Shown piece after piece: positions 8,824 to 18,822 of a stretch of 64,000 nt of DNA. The translations under genes were made by a program, and so were the position numbers. Positions within the stretch are counted from its first letter, which is position 1. Each line of letters begins with the position of its first letter. This stretch comes from Phoma sp. XZ068 (lineage: Eukaryota; Ascomycota; Dothideomycetes; Pleosporales; Didymellaceae): the NCBI GenBank assembly GCA_004835665.1, contig RBKR01000023.1, forward strand, positions 1 through 64,000. Direction: 5' to 3'. The notes under the pieces were generated by a model, which worked only from the letters and a program-made list of their open reading frames with translations, did not search any database and was not told where the DNA came from.

Positions 8824-10617
8824 ATGTCACCATCTAATCTACCCTGGATCTCCGCGTTGGAAGATGCCGCCGAGCAATTCGATGGCGGGCCCCGGAGCTT
8901 CCCGCTAGCCAGCGAGTCGAGCTTTGCCCACAGGCTCGCATACGACCCGCCGAACCTGGACTACCGAAAGCTGTTTTGGAACAAGGCCACTGTCTCGGAC
9001 TCGCAGCGTGATGCTCTATTGCGCCCGCACAGCGCAGGCTGGCTGATTCCGGCCGAGACGAGTGTCTGCAAGCCTGTCTTTGTCGCCCACTCCGCGCTGT
9101 CGGCGATATGGCTGTTGAAGGAGACGCTCGACGAGGACGCGCTGCCTGCTGATGCTTGGGCCCGGCTGGTCTCTGCAGCGCAGGATCTTGCCAGCAGCCC
9201 GAGCGACGGCTTCCAGAAGGAACCCCCTTCAGCGCAGCGGCCCCGCGATTCCCCACCACCGTCGACAAAGCGTGCTGCTGCATCCAGCTCAGCGCGGCCG
9301 TTGAAGCGCCTCCGACAAGCCACCGAGCCTCCCAGCCCTGCGACGCCGCTGGAAGCAGAGGACGAAGCGGAGGAACCTGAGCAGCTTGCGCCGCCCTGCG
9401 AACCCGAGGCGGCCGAGGACCCCAAAGAGCCCGTCCATGGACAGGTTGGACAGGAGGAACCCGCCCAGATCACAAGCGTCTCTAACAAAAACCGCCGTGC
9501 TGAGCGGGAGCGCGCCAGGAAGCTGGAGCTCATACGAGCGCAGAAGAAACAGGACCTTGGGTTGGTACCGCCGCCCGACTCAGCGTCTCGCAGGGAACAC
9601 GGTGCCTATGCCTCCATCTCGCGGCAGGATGAGCCGTTCATCTCTTGGATCCTCAAGCAGCCGGTCGATGATGGCGACAACCTGTACAGCAGTGCCCCAG
9701 CGCCTTACCTGACAGCTTCTGGCATGCTCGACAAGGCCCGCTCCATCGGCAATAATACCTCCCAGGCCTCTGCGGCTGCCTTTCTGCGGAGCTGGCGCAC
9801 ACAAGGTTCACCCTTTGCGCAGGAGTCCGTGGAGGATCGCCCGCCCGCTTCCTCGCGCACCCGCTGGTCGCTGTCGCAGAAGAGCAGTGCCTCGACGGTG
9901 CCGAAGAGCGCGCTCGCCTCCGCCTGGAGCCTGTGCGATCGCTACGAGCAGGAGCTGGATATCATCCATATCAAGTACCGCTGGGCCATGGCTTTCCTCG
10001 GCAAGGCGTACACCGAGAGGATGGACCAGATCAAGGAGCAAGACGTCGCCCGCAGCAGGGATGCCAAGAACCGAGGCGGCAGGGGCAAAGTCAGCTCCGA
10101 GGCCATGGACGCCCTGCTGCTGTCCGTCACCGCTACGTCGGGGCGTCAGCAGCGTCAGCGATTCAAGAAGCGGCTGCACCAAGCGCTCCGCTGGTACGAA
10201 GCAGCCAAGCAGCTTGGCTGGGGTATGCTCTGCCTGATGCCGCACGACATCATCTCCAACTCGTGGGTCGAGAACGATCTCCGCATCCCCTTCTGGCACA
10301 TCTGGCTCACGTTGGTTGCGAAGGCGAATCCGGTGGCCCACAAAGCAAGCATGGCCTTGGACGCCTGGCTAGGCTCAGAAGGCATCTCTGGCGGATCCAT
10401 CAGCGAGAAGGCAACGCTGTCGATCGAGGCAAACACGCCGACATCAGCGACGCAAGTGGAGGAGATTGAAGACAGCGAGCTGGAAGACGGCGAAGATGGT
10501 GACAACCACAGCGTCAAGCCTGCGCCCTCCCAAAGGACTACAAACAGCCCTGCGGCCGCCCGTGCAATGCGCCAGCTTACCTTGATCGAGCTCTGTAAGC
10601 CTTTTGCAGGCACATAG
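8824..10617 (+). CDS. Unknown protein divergently paired with the RecQ helicase
   Basis: An intronless 597-codon gene that I do not recognise. The first 110 residues look globular (aromatic-rich, with PRSFPLASES and GWLIPAETS segments). Residues of about 140-215 are acidic and proline-rich, probably disordered, followed by a basic stretch (NRRAERERARKLELIRAQKK). Residues of about 370-520 look helical and globular, with many Trp and Arg. The C-terminus is acidic again (EEIEDSELEDGEDGD). No signal peptide, membrane segment, nuclease motif or zinc motif is apparent. Composition and codon use resemble the helicase, with no RIP damage. The divergent arrangement suggests a joint role, for example DNA binding or nuclear targeting, but that is inference. 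Confidence 0.75.
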   Translation: MSPSNLPWISALEDAAEQFDGGPRSFPLASESSFAHRLAYDPPNLDYRKLFWNKATVSDSQRDALLRPHSAGWLIPAETSVCKPVFVAHSALSAIWLLKETLDEDALPADAWARLVSAAQDLASSPSDGFQKEPPSAQRPRDSPPPSTKRAAASSSARPLKRLRQATEPPSPATPLEAEDEAEEPEQLAPPCEPEAAEDPKEPVHGQVGQEEPAQITSVSNKNRRAERERARKLELIRAQKKQDLGLVPPPDSASRREHGAYASISRQDEPFISWILKQPVDDGDNLYSSAPAPYLTASGMLDKARSIGNNTSQASAAAFLRSWRTQGSPFAQESVEDRPPASSRTRWSLSQKSSASTVPKSALASAWSLCDRYEQELDIIHIKYRWAMAFLGKAYTERMDQIKEQDVARSRDAKNRGGRGKVSSEAMDALLLSVTATSGRQQRQRFKKRLHQALRWYEAAKQLGWGMLCLMPHDIISNSWVENDLRIPFWHIWLTLVAKANPVAHKASMALDAWLGSEGISGGSISEKATLSIEANTPTSATQVEEIEDSELEDGEDGDNHSVKPAPSQRTTNSPAAARAMRQLTLIELCKPFAGT

Positions 10618-10994
10618 TGTGCTGTAATCAATTGCTCTGTGCTGTGCATTTAGTGTGTTACTTTCTTGCGTTGGTGTTTACAGTGTTGATGTTCTGCTGT
10701 GTTGATGCAGTTGTTGTCCGCGCGCTAGCGCAACCCTAACCACAACATTAAACCCTACCCCCATGATTTACAAAGCCGATTTCGCTACAACTTGCACAGG
10801 TAATGCGGGTTATTGTCGCAAAACATATGTCCAAGTTTGAAGCAGATCCAATCTGTTGTTGCAGAACGACCGTAGTTGGGAGAAAAACCAACCGTACCCA
10901 TGATAAGATATCCGCGGCAAATCTGTAGCCCTGGTCCCTAACAAATCCGTACCCCTAAATCAACCATTGGAATGGTTGGCCTACCCATCTGGGT
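10618..10994. other. Non-coding tail of the helicase unit with a telomere-like remnant
   Basis: No gene is seen. Positions 10732-10763 contain AACCCTAACC and then AAACCCTACCCC, i.e. decayed telomere units in the same orientation as those at the chromosome tip. The sequence has normal GC content up to about 10990, where it changes abruptly into an AT-rich retroelement. Confidence 0.55.
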
Positions 10995-13616
10995 TAGTAT
11001 ACTTAAAATAACTATATCTAGTCTAGAATATAGTCTTTTATTTATTTTCTTCCCTTATTTAGATCTAATAATAGGTGTCCCTAATATCTAATTTAGTAAA
11101 CACCCTTGCCTTTAAGAGGTAATCTAGAGATTTAGAGATTAAGAGTAATAGGTACTAATTCTTTATAGTTATCTTATTAAGGCCTCTAAAGTCTATATAA
11201 AGGTATAAACTACTATCCTTTTTCTTTATAAATAATATTAGGGCCCTAGTAGAGGATCTTAAGTATTAAATCTAGCCTCTAGCTATATAGTTAACTAGGT
11301 ATTTTTATAATACTACTAACTCTACCTCTAACAGACTATATAAGGGCTAATATAGGGGTGTAGTTCCTTTAGCTAAATTAATTGCTAAATTATTTAAGCT
11401 ATAGTTAGGTAAATACTATATATTATCTTCTAATATAATATCTATAAAATTAGTATAGTATATAGGTATTTTATCTATATTAGGTTAATCTAGCCTATTC
11501 TAGCCTATAAAGGCTATAAGATAGGTATATATATCTATCTAGAAGTTATATATAGTGTAATTAAACTCTTCTATATCTTCTAATACTATCTTAGAGAATT
11601 TAGTTATACTCTTAACCTTTATTTCTTTAAAGAGTATATACTAAGTAGTATAATTAATCTTAGGCTAATATATATTAATCTAAGGTAAGCCTAAATATAT
11701 TTAGTACCTTCTAAGGTTAGTAACTATAAATAGTATATTACCTACCTCCTTATAGCCTTATAAGTTAACTATAGTTATTCTTATAGTTATAGTACTATAT
11801 ATCTATATTATAGACCTATTTACCCCCTCTATAAGAAATTTAGGTAGAAGATCTATATAGAGATTTTACTCCTTTACTATAATTATAGAGAGTAAATTAA
11901 GCTAGAAGCCCCTATCTACTAAGGCCTCTATTAGTCTAGAAGATCCTATAGTTACTTTTACTATAAGTAGCTATACTAGCTAAGGGTATAATACTATATA
12001 AAGGGTGCTAAGATCTCTACTCTCTTATATATAAGAAATATAGGCAAGAAGGAGTAGATCTAATTCTTTTACCTCTTACCTTTTTTTAAGTCCCCCTCTT
12101 CTTTAGGTTTTATAGACTTATTAGAGTTTAAATACTTTAGTCTAATATATTCTACTTTTTTATACCTATAATAAGTTACTATAGAGTAGTCTACTCTTAG
12201 CTTTAACCTCTTAGGCTTCTTTAGGCTACTATAGTTAGGACTACTCTCTTTTTTATACTTTATAGCCTTTTTAGACCCCTTTATATCTTTTAAGTTACTT
12301 TTTTACTTTTCTAACTCCTTAGAAAGTTTTTCTTTCTTTAAGCTCTTAAAATAGCCCTTCTATTAATAAATTATATTAGTAACCTCTTCTACCTAGCTAA
12401 GTATTATATAATACTTCTCTAGGTATATAAATAGCTGCCTTTATATCTCTTTAGGTAATATATAGATATATCTAATTACTTAAAGGTTTACTCTATATAT
12501 ATTACCTAGTTCTTTCTAGTAAGGCCTTATATAATCTAGTAAATCTATAGAACTACTATAAGGAAGTATTTTAGTATAACTTAAGGCTTTATATACTTTT
12601 TATCTCTTTTCTAAGATAGTGCCTAGAGAGCCTAGTATTATAGCTTTTATAGCTTTCTAGGTTAGTTTCTATAAGGGATTTATATAAAGTTAGTTAGTAT
12701 AGTATACTAACTATAAGGTCTTTATAGTTTCTAATAGGTACTATATACTAAAATTAACCTTTTATATCTTCTATAGGAAGTTAGCAGGCAGTCTATTAAA
12801 AAACTACTTATAATCTTACTTCTAGTAGTTATATACTATATATATCTACTTAGTAAATATATATAGTAGCTTAAAGTAAAGTAAACCTAAAGTTAGGACT
12901 ATAGGAACTACTATAGCTAACTAAGCTCTACTAGAGATAGCTTATAGGGTATTAATATCTCTAGTAAGGTATCTAGCCTTTATTTCCTTAAGGCAAGCTA
13001 CTTGTTATATCTTTATAGCCTTCTTATACTAAGCTTCTAACTCTTATAGCTCTTAGTCTATACTATCTACTACTAGAGTATTCTAGGCCTCTATAGGCTG
13101 CTATAACCTATTAGAGAGTCTACTAGCTTATACTAGCAAGCCTTATACTTTATTTATTATATTTAAGAAGATAATAGGTTAATTATTTCTTAGTATTATA
13201 TCTTAAGTTTCTGCTATCCTTAAGGTAAAGAACTCCCCTATTACTATAGAAAAAGAGGCTTCTAGTAGTTCTAAGGTAAGTTCCTCTATAATAGAGCTTA
13301 ATTAGTTACTTATTCTATAATACTATAATCTACTCTTTAGTAAAGGAAGTAAATAGAATATTAGGCTTAATAGCTAGAGGCACTAGAGAGAGAAGTATTA
13401 ATATAAGTAGGTAAGACTATAATAGTCCTAAATAAGGTTAATTAATAGTAGACTATTTGCTACCTTATAATAAACAGCTAAGCTAGGCTCTATATACTCT
13501 AGTTACCTTATATAGAGGTAACTCTAGTAACTACGCTCTACTTAAGTATAGTAATATAAGTATTTAACTCCTATAAGCTATATATCTAATAGTTATATAT
13601 ATAATTAGTCTTAGTA
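10995..13616 (-). mobile_element. RIP-decayed Ty3/Gypsy fragment (5' region, gag, partial RT)
   Basis: Very AT-rich sequence. On the minus strand, positions 11250 to 11060 translate to a Gypsy reverse transcriptase start with only RIP-type changes: FIKKKDSSLYLYIDFRGLNK then KARVFTKLDIRDTYY. The RT continues through the KTIF and SYFKYT segments and stops abruptly near 10997. A zinc-knuckle remnant (YYRYKKVEYIR, from C-x2-C-x4-H) lies near 12130-12180. The 5' leader or LTR would be near 13616. The fragment has many TAA/TAG codons and is dead. Most of RT, RNase H and integrase are missing on this side. Confidence 0.75.
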
Positions 13617-15478
13617 ACGTACCTCACGGGCGAGCCGGTCACCCGAGCGAGCCGGTCACTTTTGCCAAGACCACACCAAACTTCACTCTACCTGCAATGT
13701 CTCAACGCAGTAACGCAACAAGGCCCTTAAACGAAGCAGATATACAGCTTGCCCTCCAGGCTATTAAACAAGACGCGACACTGTCTCAGCGACGCGCTGC
13801 AGCTATCTACAAAGTCTCTCAAAGCACGCTTAGTGATCGACTTGCTGGAACCTCCCCACGACGCGATTGCAAGCCCAACTCAATGAAGCTGAAAAGCACT
13901 GAAGAGGAGGTGATTGTCCAGCATGTATTAAAGCTGGACGCGCGAGGATACTCGCCCCGGCTTGCTGATGTGGAGGATATGGCTAATTCTCTCCTTGCTG
14001 AGCGCCACCAGCCCCCTGTTGGCAAGAACTGGGCTAGCACCTTTGTTAAGCGTCGGCCAGAGCTGAAAGTCAAGTTCAATCGGAAGTACGACTACAAGCG
14101 AGCCCTCTGTGAGGATCCCGGGGTGATTCAGGGCTGGTTCCGCCTTGTAGAGAATACCAAAGCTAAGTATGGTATTCTGGATGACGACACCTACAACTTC
14201 GATGAGTCTGGGTTTATGATGGGCGTTATATCCACAGGAGCTGTTGTCACAGGCTCTGAGCGTCGAGGAAGGCCAAAGACAGTGCAGCAGGGCGACCGAG
14301 AGTGGACTAGTATCATCCAGGGCATCAATGCAAAGGGGTGGGCCATCCCACCCTTTATCATCTTCTCTGGCAAGCACCACCTCTCTGCCTGGTACAAAGA
14401 GCCTAGTATACCTAACAACTGGGTTCTTAATGTCTCTAACAACGGCTGGACAAACAATGAGCTTGGAGTTAAGTGGTTAAAGCACTTTGATGAGCACACC
14501 AAGGCGCGCACTGTTGGCAGCTATCGGCTGCTTGTTCTGGACGGCCATGAGAGCCACAACTCGGTTGATTTCCACCAGTACTGTGAGGAACACAAGATTA
14601 TCACTCTGTGTATGCCTCCACACTCGTCGCACCTGCTGCAGCCGCTTGATGTGGGATGTTTTGCCTCTCTGAAGAAGGCATATGGCCGCCAAGCTGAGCA
14701 GCTAATGCGGAGCAAGATTACTCGCATCACTAAACTTGAGTTCTTGCCGTGCTTTAAAGCAGCTTTTGACGCCTCAATCACTAAGAGCAACATACAGGGA
14801 GGATTCAGAGGTGCTGGCCTGGTCCCACTTGACCCAGAGGCTGTGATATCAAAGCTCGAAGTGCGGTTGTGTACTCCACCACTACCTACTGTGGATGAGA
14901 GTACGTGGGAGTCTAGAACACCAAGCAACACCCTAGAATTTGGGTCACAATCGAAGCTGATTCGAGAAAGGATTCAGAGACACGCTGACAGCTCGCCAAC
15001 TTCAATGGTTAATGCCCTTAATCAGCTCACCAAAGGCGCAGAGATGATAGCGCATTCACTAGTTTTGGTGCGCAACCAAGTTGCAGACCTTGAAGCAGCT
15101 AATGAGGCCGCTACACGCCGTAAATCACACAAAAGAAAGCGAATCCAGCGTGAAGGGACACTAACGTTTAGTGAAGGATTGCGGCTAACTACTCTAAAGG
15201 AGTTTAACGCTCGCAGCGATGGAAAGAAGGCAAAGAAGAGAGCGCGTGTTGAACCTGGCACTCAGCCTTTAAGACGCTGTGGCACGTGTGGTGAGGCAGG
15301 GCACAACGCGCGAACATGCAATAATGATGCGCAAAGTACTGTAGATTAGTTTAATACACTTTAGCCTACAGTACATTCTAGTTGTACACTGTAGTGTTGC
15401 AAAGTAGTTGCAGTGTTGGTGTGGTCTTGGCAAAAGTGACCGGCTCGCTCGGGTGACCGGCTCGCCCGTGAGGTACGT
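13617..15478 (+). mobile_element. Intact Fot1/Pogo transposon, Molly-like, copy 1
   Basis: An element of 1862 bp bounded by perfect 63-bp terminal inverted repeats (13617-13679 and 15416-15478) starting ACGTACCTCACGGGCGAGCC, with TA on each side as target duplication (13615-13616, 15479-15480). Inside each repeat the 12-mer CGAGCCGGTCAC occurs twice in direct orientation, a likely transposase-binding pair. The family and length match what I recall for Molly of Parastagonospora nodorum. There is no sign of RIP, although both flanks are heavily mutated Gypsy relics. It is identical to the copy at 18823-20684. Confidence 0.93.
13697..15349 (+). CDS. Fot1/Pogo DDE transposase with C-terminal zinc knuckle (copy 1)
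   Basis: An intact 550-residue protein, 80 bp inside the left end of the transposon. The N-terminus has helix-turn-helix segments of the psq/CENP-B type (ALQAIKQDATLSQRRAAAIY, then SVL-type second helix), which bind the terminal repeats. The DDE_1 catalytic core shows the first Asp in YNFDESGFMMGV, the second in LVLDGHESH and the third in LLQPLDVGCF. The last 25 residues carry CGTCGEAGHNARTC, a CX2CX4HX4C zinc knuckle, which is an accessory nucleic-acid contact. All catalytic residues are present, so the element could be autonomous. Confidence 0.93.
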   Translation: MSQRSNATRPLNEADIQLALQAIKQDATLSQRRAAAIYKVSQSTLSDRLAGTSPRRDCKPNSMKLKSTEEEVIVQHVLKLDARGYSPRLADVEDMANSLLAERHQPPVGKNWASTFVKRRPELKVKFNRKYDYKRALCEDPGVIQGWFRLVENTKAKYGILDDDTYNFDESGFMMGVISTGAVVTGSERRGRPKTVQQGDREWTSIIQGINAKGWAIPPFIIFSGKHHLSAWYKEPSIPNNWVLNVSNNGWTNNELGVKWLKHFDEHTKARTVGSYRLLVLDGHESHNSVDFHQYCEEHKIITLCMPPHSSHLLQPLDVGCFASLKKAYGRQAEQLMRSKITRITKLEFLPCFKAAFDASITKSNIQGGFRGAGLVPLDPEAVISKLEVRLCTPPLPTVDESTWESRTPSNTLEFGSQSKLIRERIQRHADSSPTSMVNALNQLTKGAEMIAHSLVLVRNQVADLEAANEAATRRKSHKRKRIQREGTLTFSEGLRLTTLKEFNARSDGKKAKKRARVEPGTQPLRRCGTCGEAGHNARTCNNDAQSTVD

Positions 15479-15480
15479 TA

Positions 15481-15756
15481 ATAATACTACTACTTTAATA
15501 ATATAAAGAATAAGGTAATAGAGTTTATTAAATACTATATTTATTATTAGCAGGACAAATATAGTATATATCTAAAATATAGACTACTATAGTTAATACC
15601 CCTGCTAAGAGTACTATAGACAAATATTATAATAGATTTTATTATATAATTACCTACCTCTAAGAACCTAGTAACAGGCTACTATTATAATACTATCTTT
15701 ATTATTATTAATTAATTTACTAAGTATACTAAGATAATACTATTTTATTATAACTA
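15481..15756 (+). mobile_element. Ty3/Gypsy integrase fragment, 5' part
   Basis: AT-rich, RIP-decayed. On the plus strand it translates to the end of an integrase zinc-binding region (NKVIEFIKYYIYY, QDKYSIYLKYRLL) and then to the start of the catalytic core (TNIIIDFII, LPTSKNLVTGYYYNTIFII, FTKYTKIILFYYN). The Cys codons of the zinc site and several Trp/Gln codons have become Tyr or stop. The sequence stops in mid-codon at the insertion of the Pixie-like transposon and resumes at 17608 in the matching frame. Confidence 0.75.
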
Positions 15757-17605
15757 ACGTAAACCACCACCGAGAGCGACAACCCACCGAGAGCGACAAA
15801 ATCTGCCAAGACCACTCCTCCTCCTTTCATCCTAACATGTCTCAACAACACAACGCGCAATATCAACAAGACGAAGGTAGGGTCCAGCTTGCCCTTCTAG
15901 CCTATCGTTCAGATGAATTTCCAAGCCTGCGACGCGCTGCTGCAGCATTCAACGTTAATCATCATACCCTATCTAAACGTGCCAAGGGAATACCATTTCG
16001 ACTCGAAACACGCGTGAACTGCCTCAAGCTTACTGCAATAGAGGAAGAGACGATTATCCAATACATACTTGACCTTGACGCGCGAGGCTTTGCGCCCCGG
16101 CTGTGTGAGGTGGCAGATATGGCTGATAAACTGTTGGGTGTGCGTGATGGAAAGCCAGTTGGCAAGCACTGGGCTGCGCGCTTTGTGACGCGCTCAGATA
16201 GGCTCAAGATGGCGTTCAATCGAGCAAAGGATAGGCAGAGGATAATGCAGGAAGATCCTGAGGTCATTGGCGCGTGGTTCAAGTTGGTAGAGGATACCAA
16301 AGCCAAGTACGGCGTCCATGACGACGACGTGCACAACTTTGACGAGACTGGCTTCCAGATGGGCGTCATTGGGTCCATGAAGGTCGTCACAGGCTCTGAT
16401 AGACGTACTCGACCAGAGCTCGTTCAGCCAGGAGATCGCGAGTGGGTTACAGTCATCCAGAGTATCTGCGCTGCTGGCCACGCAACCCCGCCATTTATCA
16501 TCTACAAAGGGCGTGTCCACATCTCTGCATGGTACGAGGAGGCAGATATACCGCGTAATTGGAAGCTCTCTGTCTCAGAGAACGGATGGACAAACAACGC
16601 GCTTGGCCTGGAGTGGTTGAAGCACTTTGACACGCATACAACAGCGCGTCAGGTGGGGGTATACCGGCTGCTCATTTTGGACGGTCACGAGAGCCACCTT
16701 AACCAGGAGTTCAAGGACTATTGCTTGGAGAACAAGATCCTTACGCTCTGTATGCCTCCCCATTCATCACACATCCTCCAGCCACTTGATGTGGTCTGCT
16801 TCTCGCCATTGAAGCGGAAGTACTCCCAACGCGTCCGAGACTTGGCACGCCGACGCGTCTTCCACATCAACAAGGAAGGCTTCCTACCTGCCTTCAAGGA
16901 CGCGTTTTTTGACGTATTCACACAGGCTAATTGTCGAAAGGCCTTTGAGGCATCAGGACTAGTCCCTGTCAACGCGCAGGTAGTGTTGGATCGCCTGGAG
17001 ACACGGTTGCGTACCCCGCCTCAACCCCCACTACCAACAACCCCGTGGCAGTCGAAGACTCCAAGCAATACGCATGAATTTGGGTCTCAGTCAAAGCTTG
17101 TGAGCGAGTCTTTTACTCGGTCACCAGTTGCTGCCCAAGCTGGCTTCTCACAGCTTGTAAAGGGAGCTGAACTAATGCTGCATCAAAATGCGCTTCTTGC
17201 TGCCCGCAATACTGAGCTTGAAGAGCAATTGGCAGTGATGACCAAGCGGAAAGGGCGCAAAAGGAAGCAGATTCAGCATGGGGGTACATTGGAGTATGGA
17301 GTAGGGTCAGCGCAGGTAGCTGCTGAGGCGTCTGTGGTGGCTTTGTCGTCCAAAAGGACTCGAGGTGGTGGTGATCAAGAAATAGCACAACCAGCTCTAC
17401 GGCGCTGTGGGAACTGTGGAGGGACTGGGCACAACGCTCGTACGTGCAAAAAGGATTCAGAAGACACTTCTGAATCAGATGCGAGCACAAGGTTCATAGG
17501 ATCCTTGTTTGATAGCGATGAATCTGATAATTCATAACTAGTGTTAGTCGTGCCAAGAGATTTTGTCGCTCTCGGTGGGTTGTCGCTCTCGGTGGTGGTT
17601 TACGT
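15757..17605 (+). mobile_element. Intact Fot1/Pogo transposon, Pixie-like, inside the Gypsy integrase
   Basis: An element of 1849 bp with perfect 48-bp terminal inverted repeats (15757-15804, 17558-17605) starting ACGTAAACCACCACCGAGAG and a TA target duplication (15755-15756, 17606-17607). The 16-mer CCACCGAGAGCGACAA is present twice in each repeat. Just inside the left repeat it shares GCCAAGACCAC with the Molly-like elements. The family matches the P. nodorum element Pixie as I remember it (similar length). It shows no RIP damage. Confidence 0.92.
15837..17537 (+). CDS. Fot1/Pogo DDE transposase with C-terminal zinc knuckle (Pixie-like)
   Basis: A 566-residue intact protein, clearly related to the Molly-like transposase but different throughout. 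Helix-turn-helix region at the N-terminus (residues 10-130). DDE_1 core: VHNFDETGFQMGV, LLILDGHESH and LQPLDVVCF hold the three acidic residues. The C-terminus has CGNCGGTGHNARTC (CX2CX4HX4C) followed by an acidic, serine-rich tail not seen in the other element. It probably acts on its own terminal repeats, which differ completely from those of the Molly-like copies. Confidence 0.92.
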   Translation: MSQQHNAQYQQDEGRVQLALLAYRSDEFPSLRRAAAAFNVNHHTLSKRAKGIPFRLETRVNCLKLTAIEEETIIQYILDLDARGFAPRLCEVADMADKLLGVRDGKPVGKHWAARFVTRSDRLKMAFNRAKDRQRIMQEDPEVIGAWFKLVEDTKAKYGVHDDDVHNFDETGFQMGVIGSMKVVTGSDRRTRPELVQPGDREWVTVIQSICAAGHATPPFIIYKGRVHISAWYEEADIPRNWKLSVSENGWTNNALGLEWLKHFDTHTTARQVGVYRLLILDGHESHLNQEFKDYCLENKILTLCMPPHSSHILQPLDVVCFSPLKRKYSQRVRDLARRRVFHINKEGFLPAFKDAFFDVFTQANCRKAFEASGLVPVNAQVVLDRLETRLRTPPQPPLPTTPWQSKTPSNTHEFGSQSKLVSESFTRSPVAAQAGFSQLVKGAELMLHQNALLAARNTELEEQLAVMTKRKGRKRKQIQHGGTLEYGVGSAQVAAEASVVALSSKRTRGGGDQEIAQPALRRCGNCGGTGHNARTCKKDSEDTSESDASTRFIGSLFDSDESDNS

Positions 17606-18822
17606 TATACTATAGAGCAGCTTGCACAGGTGTTCCTTAATAAGGTAGTTTACTACTATAGTATACCTAAGTTAATAATAAGTAATAAGGATAAATTATT
17701 TATATTAAACTACTAGATAATACTTCTTATAGTAATTAGTACTAAGAAGAAACTATTAATAGTATACTATCTAGAAATAAATAGCTAGATAGAATAGATA
17801 AACTAAACTATAGAGATATTCCTTAGAATATATAGTAACTAGTAATAAGATAACTAGGTATTACTATTACTAATAGTATAGATAGTATATAATAATAAGC
17901 TGTTTAAATTAACTAGAATAATACTATTTTTTACTAACTATAGTTAATACTCTAACCTCTTTACCTAGTTACTTAATAGTACTATTAACTTAGACTTAGT
18001 ATTAAGCTTAATAGAAATAATTAAGAAGGTATATAGTATATTACCTAAAATATTAAGTAAGATATAAGAGTAAACTAACTTCTATACTAATAAGAGATAG
18101 AAACAGGGTCCTATACTAAGAAAGGGAGATAAGGTATATCTCTATATAAAAAACCTAAGAATAAGATAACTAACTAAGAAACTAGACTATATTAAGGTTA
18201 GACTATTTTTTATATCTAAATAAGTTAGCCCTATAAACTACTATCTTAACCTTCTAAAGAATATAAAGATATACCTAGTATTTTATATATTACTACTAGA
18301 ACTAGCTAATTAATTAACTCTAATCTAGAGAAATTTCTACTACTAAGTATAAGAGAAGATAGAGTAGGAAGTAGAAAAAATACTATAACACTAGGTAACA
18401 AATAGGGAGGAATACCTAGTAAAATAGTTAGAATATCTAGACTCTAAGAATATATAAGAGCTAGTTATAAACCTTATAAACTATTATAAGTTACTTTACT
18501 TATTCTAGAACTTATAAATAGTTTATTAACCTAGAACTAGAAGTTAGCTATAATAGTATCTTCTCTAGTATACTTGCTTTCTAATATATCTACTAAATAT
18601 ATAGCCTTCTATTTTACTTATTTATTAACTTATATAAGTAATCTCTTATTTTATAGTAATTAAGTAAGTATAGTAAGGAGTATTACTCTATTATTATTTA
18701 CCTTTACCTAAAGTTTATCCTTAGTTTAATTTAATAACTTCTATAAGAGGTTTATATAGGAACATCCTACCTAGATATATATAGTATACTTATAGTTATC
18801 TAAAAGAATAAAATAGTTAATA
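17606..18822 (+). mobile_element. Ty3/Gypsy integrase C-terminus and chromodomain, RIP-decayed
   Basis: The interrupted integrase resumes as YTIEQLAQVFLNKVVYYYSI, then IVYYLEINS (from the conserved AYHPETDGQ), followed by the usual C-terminal segment (IEIFLRIYSN, VLLLLIV, YNNKLFKLTRI). A GPY/F-type module lies at about 18125-18305 (GDKVYLYIKNLRIR, NYYLNLLKNIKIYLVFYI). A chromodomain follows at about 18355-18515 (EVEKIL, EEYLVK-LEYLDSKNI-ELVINLI). So the element was a chromovirus-type Gypsy. Beyond 18520 there is AT-rich 3' sequence up to the second Molly-like copy. Confidence 0.75.
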
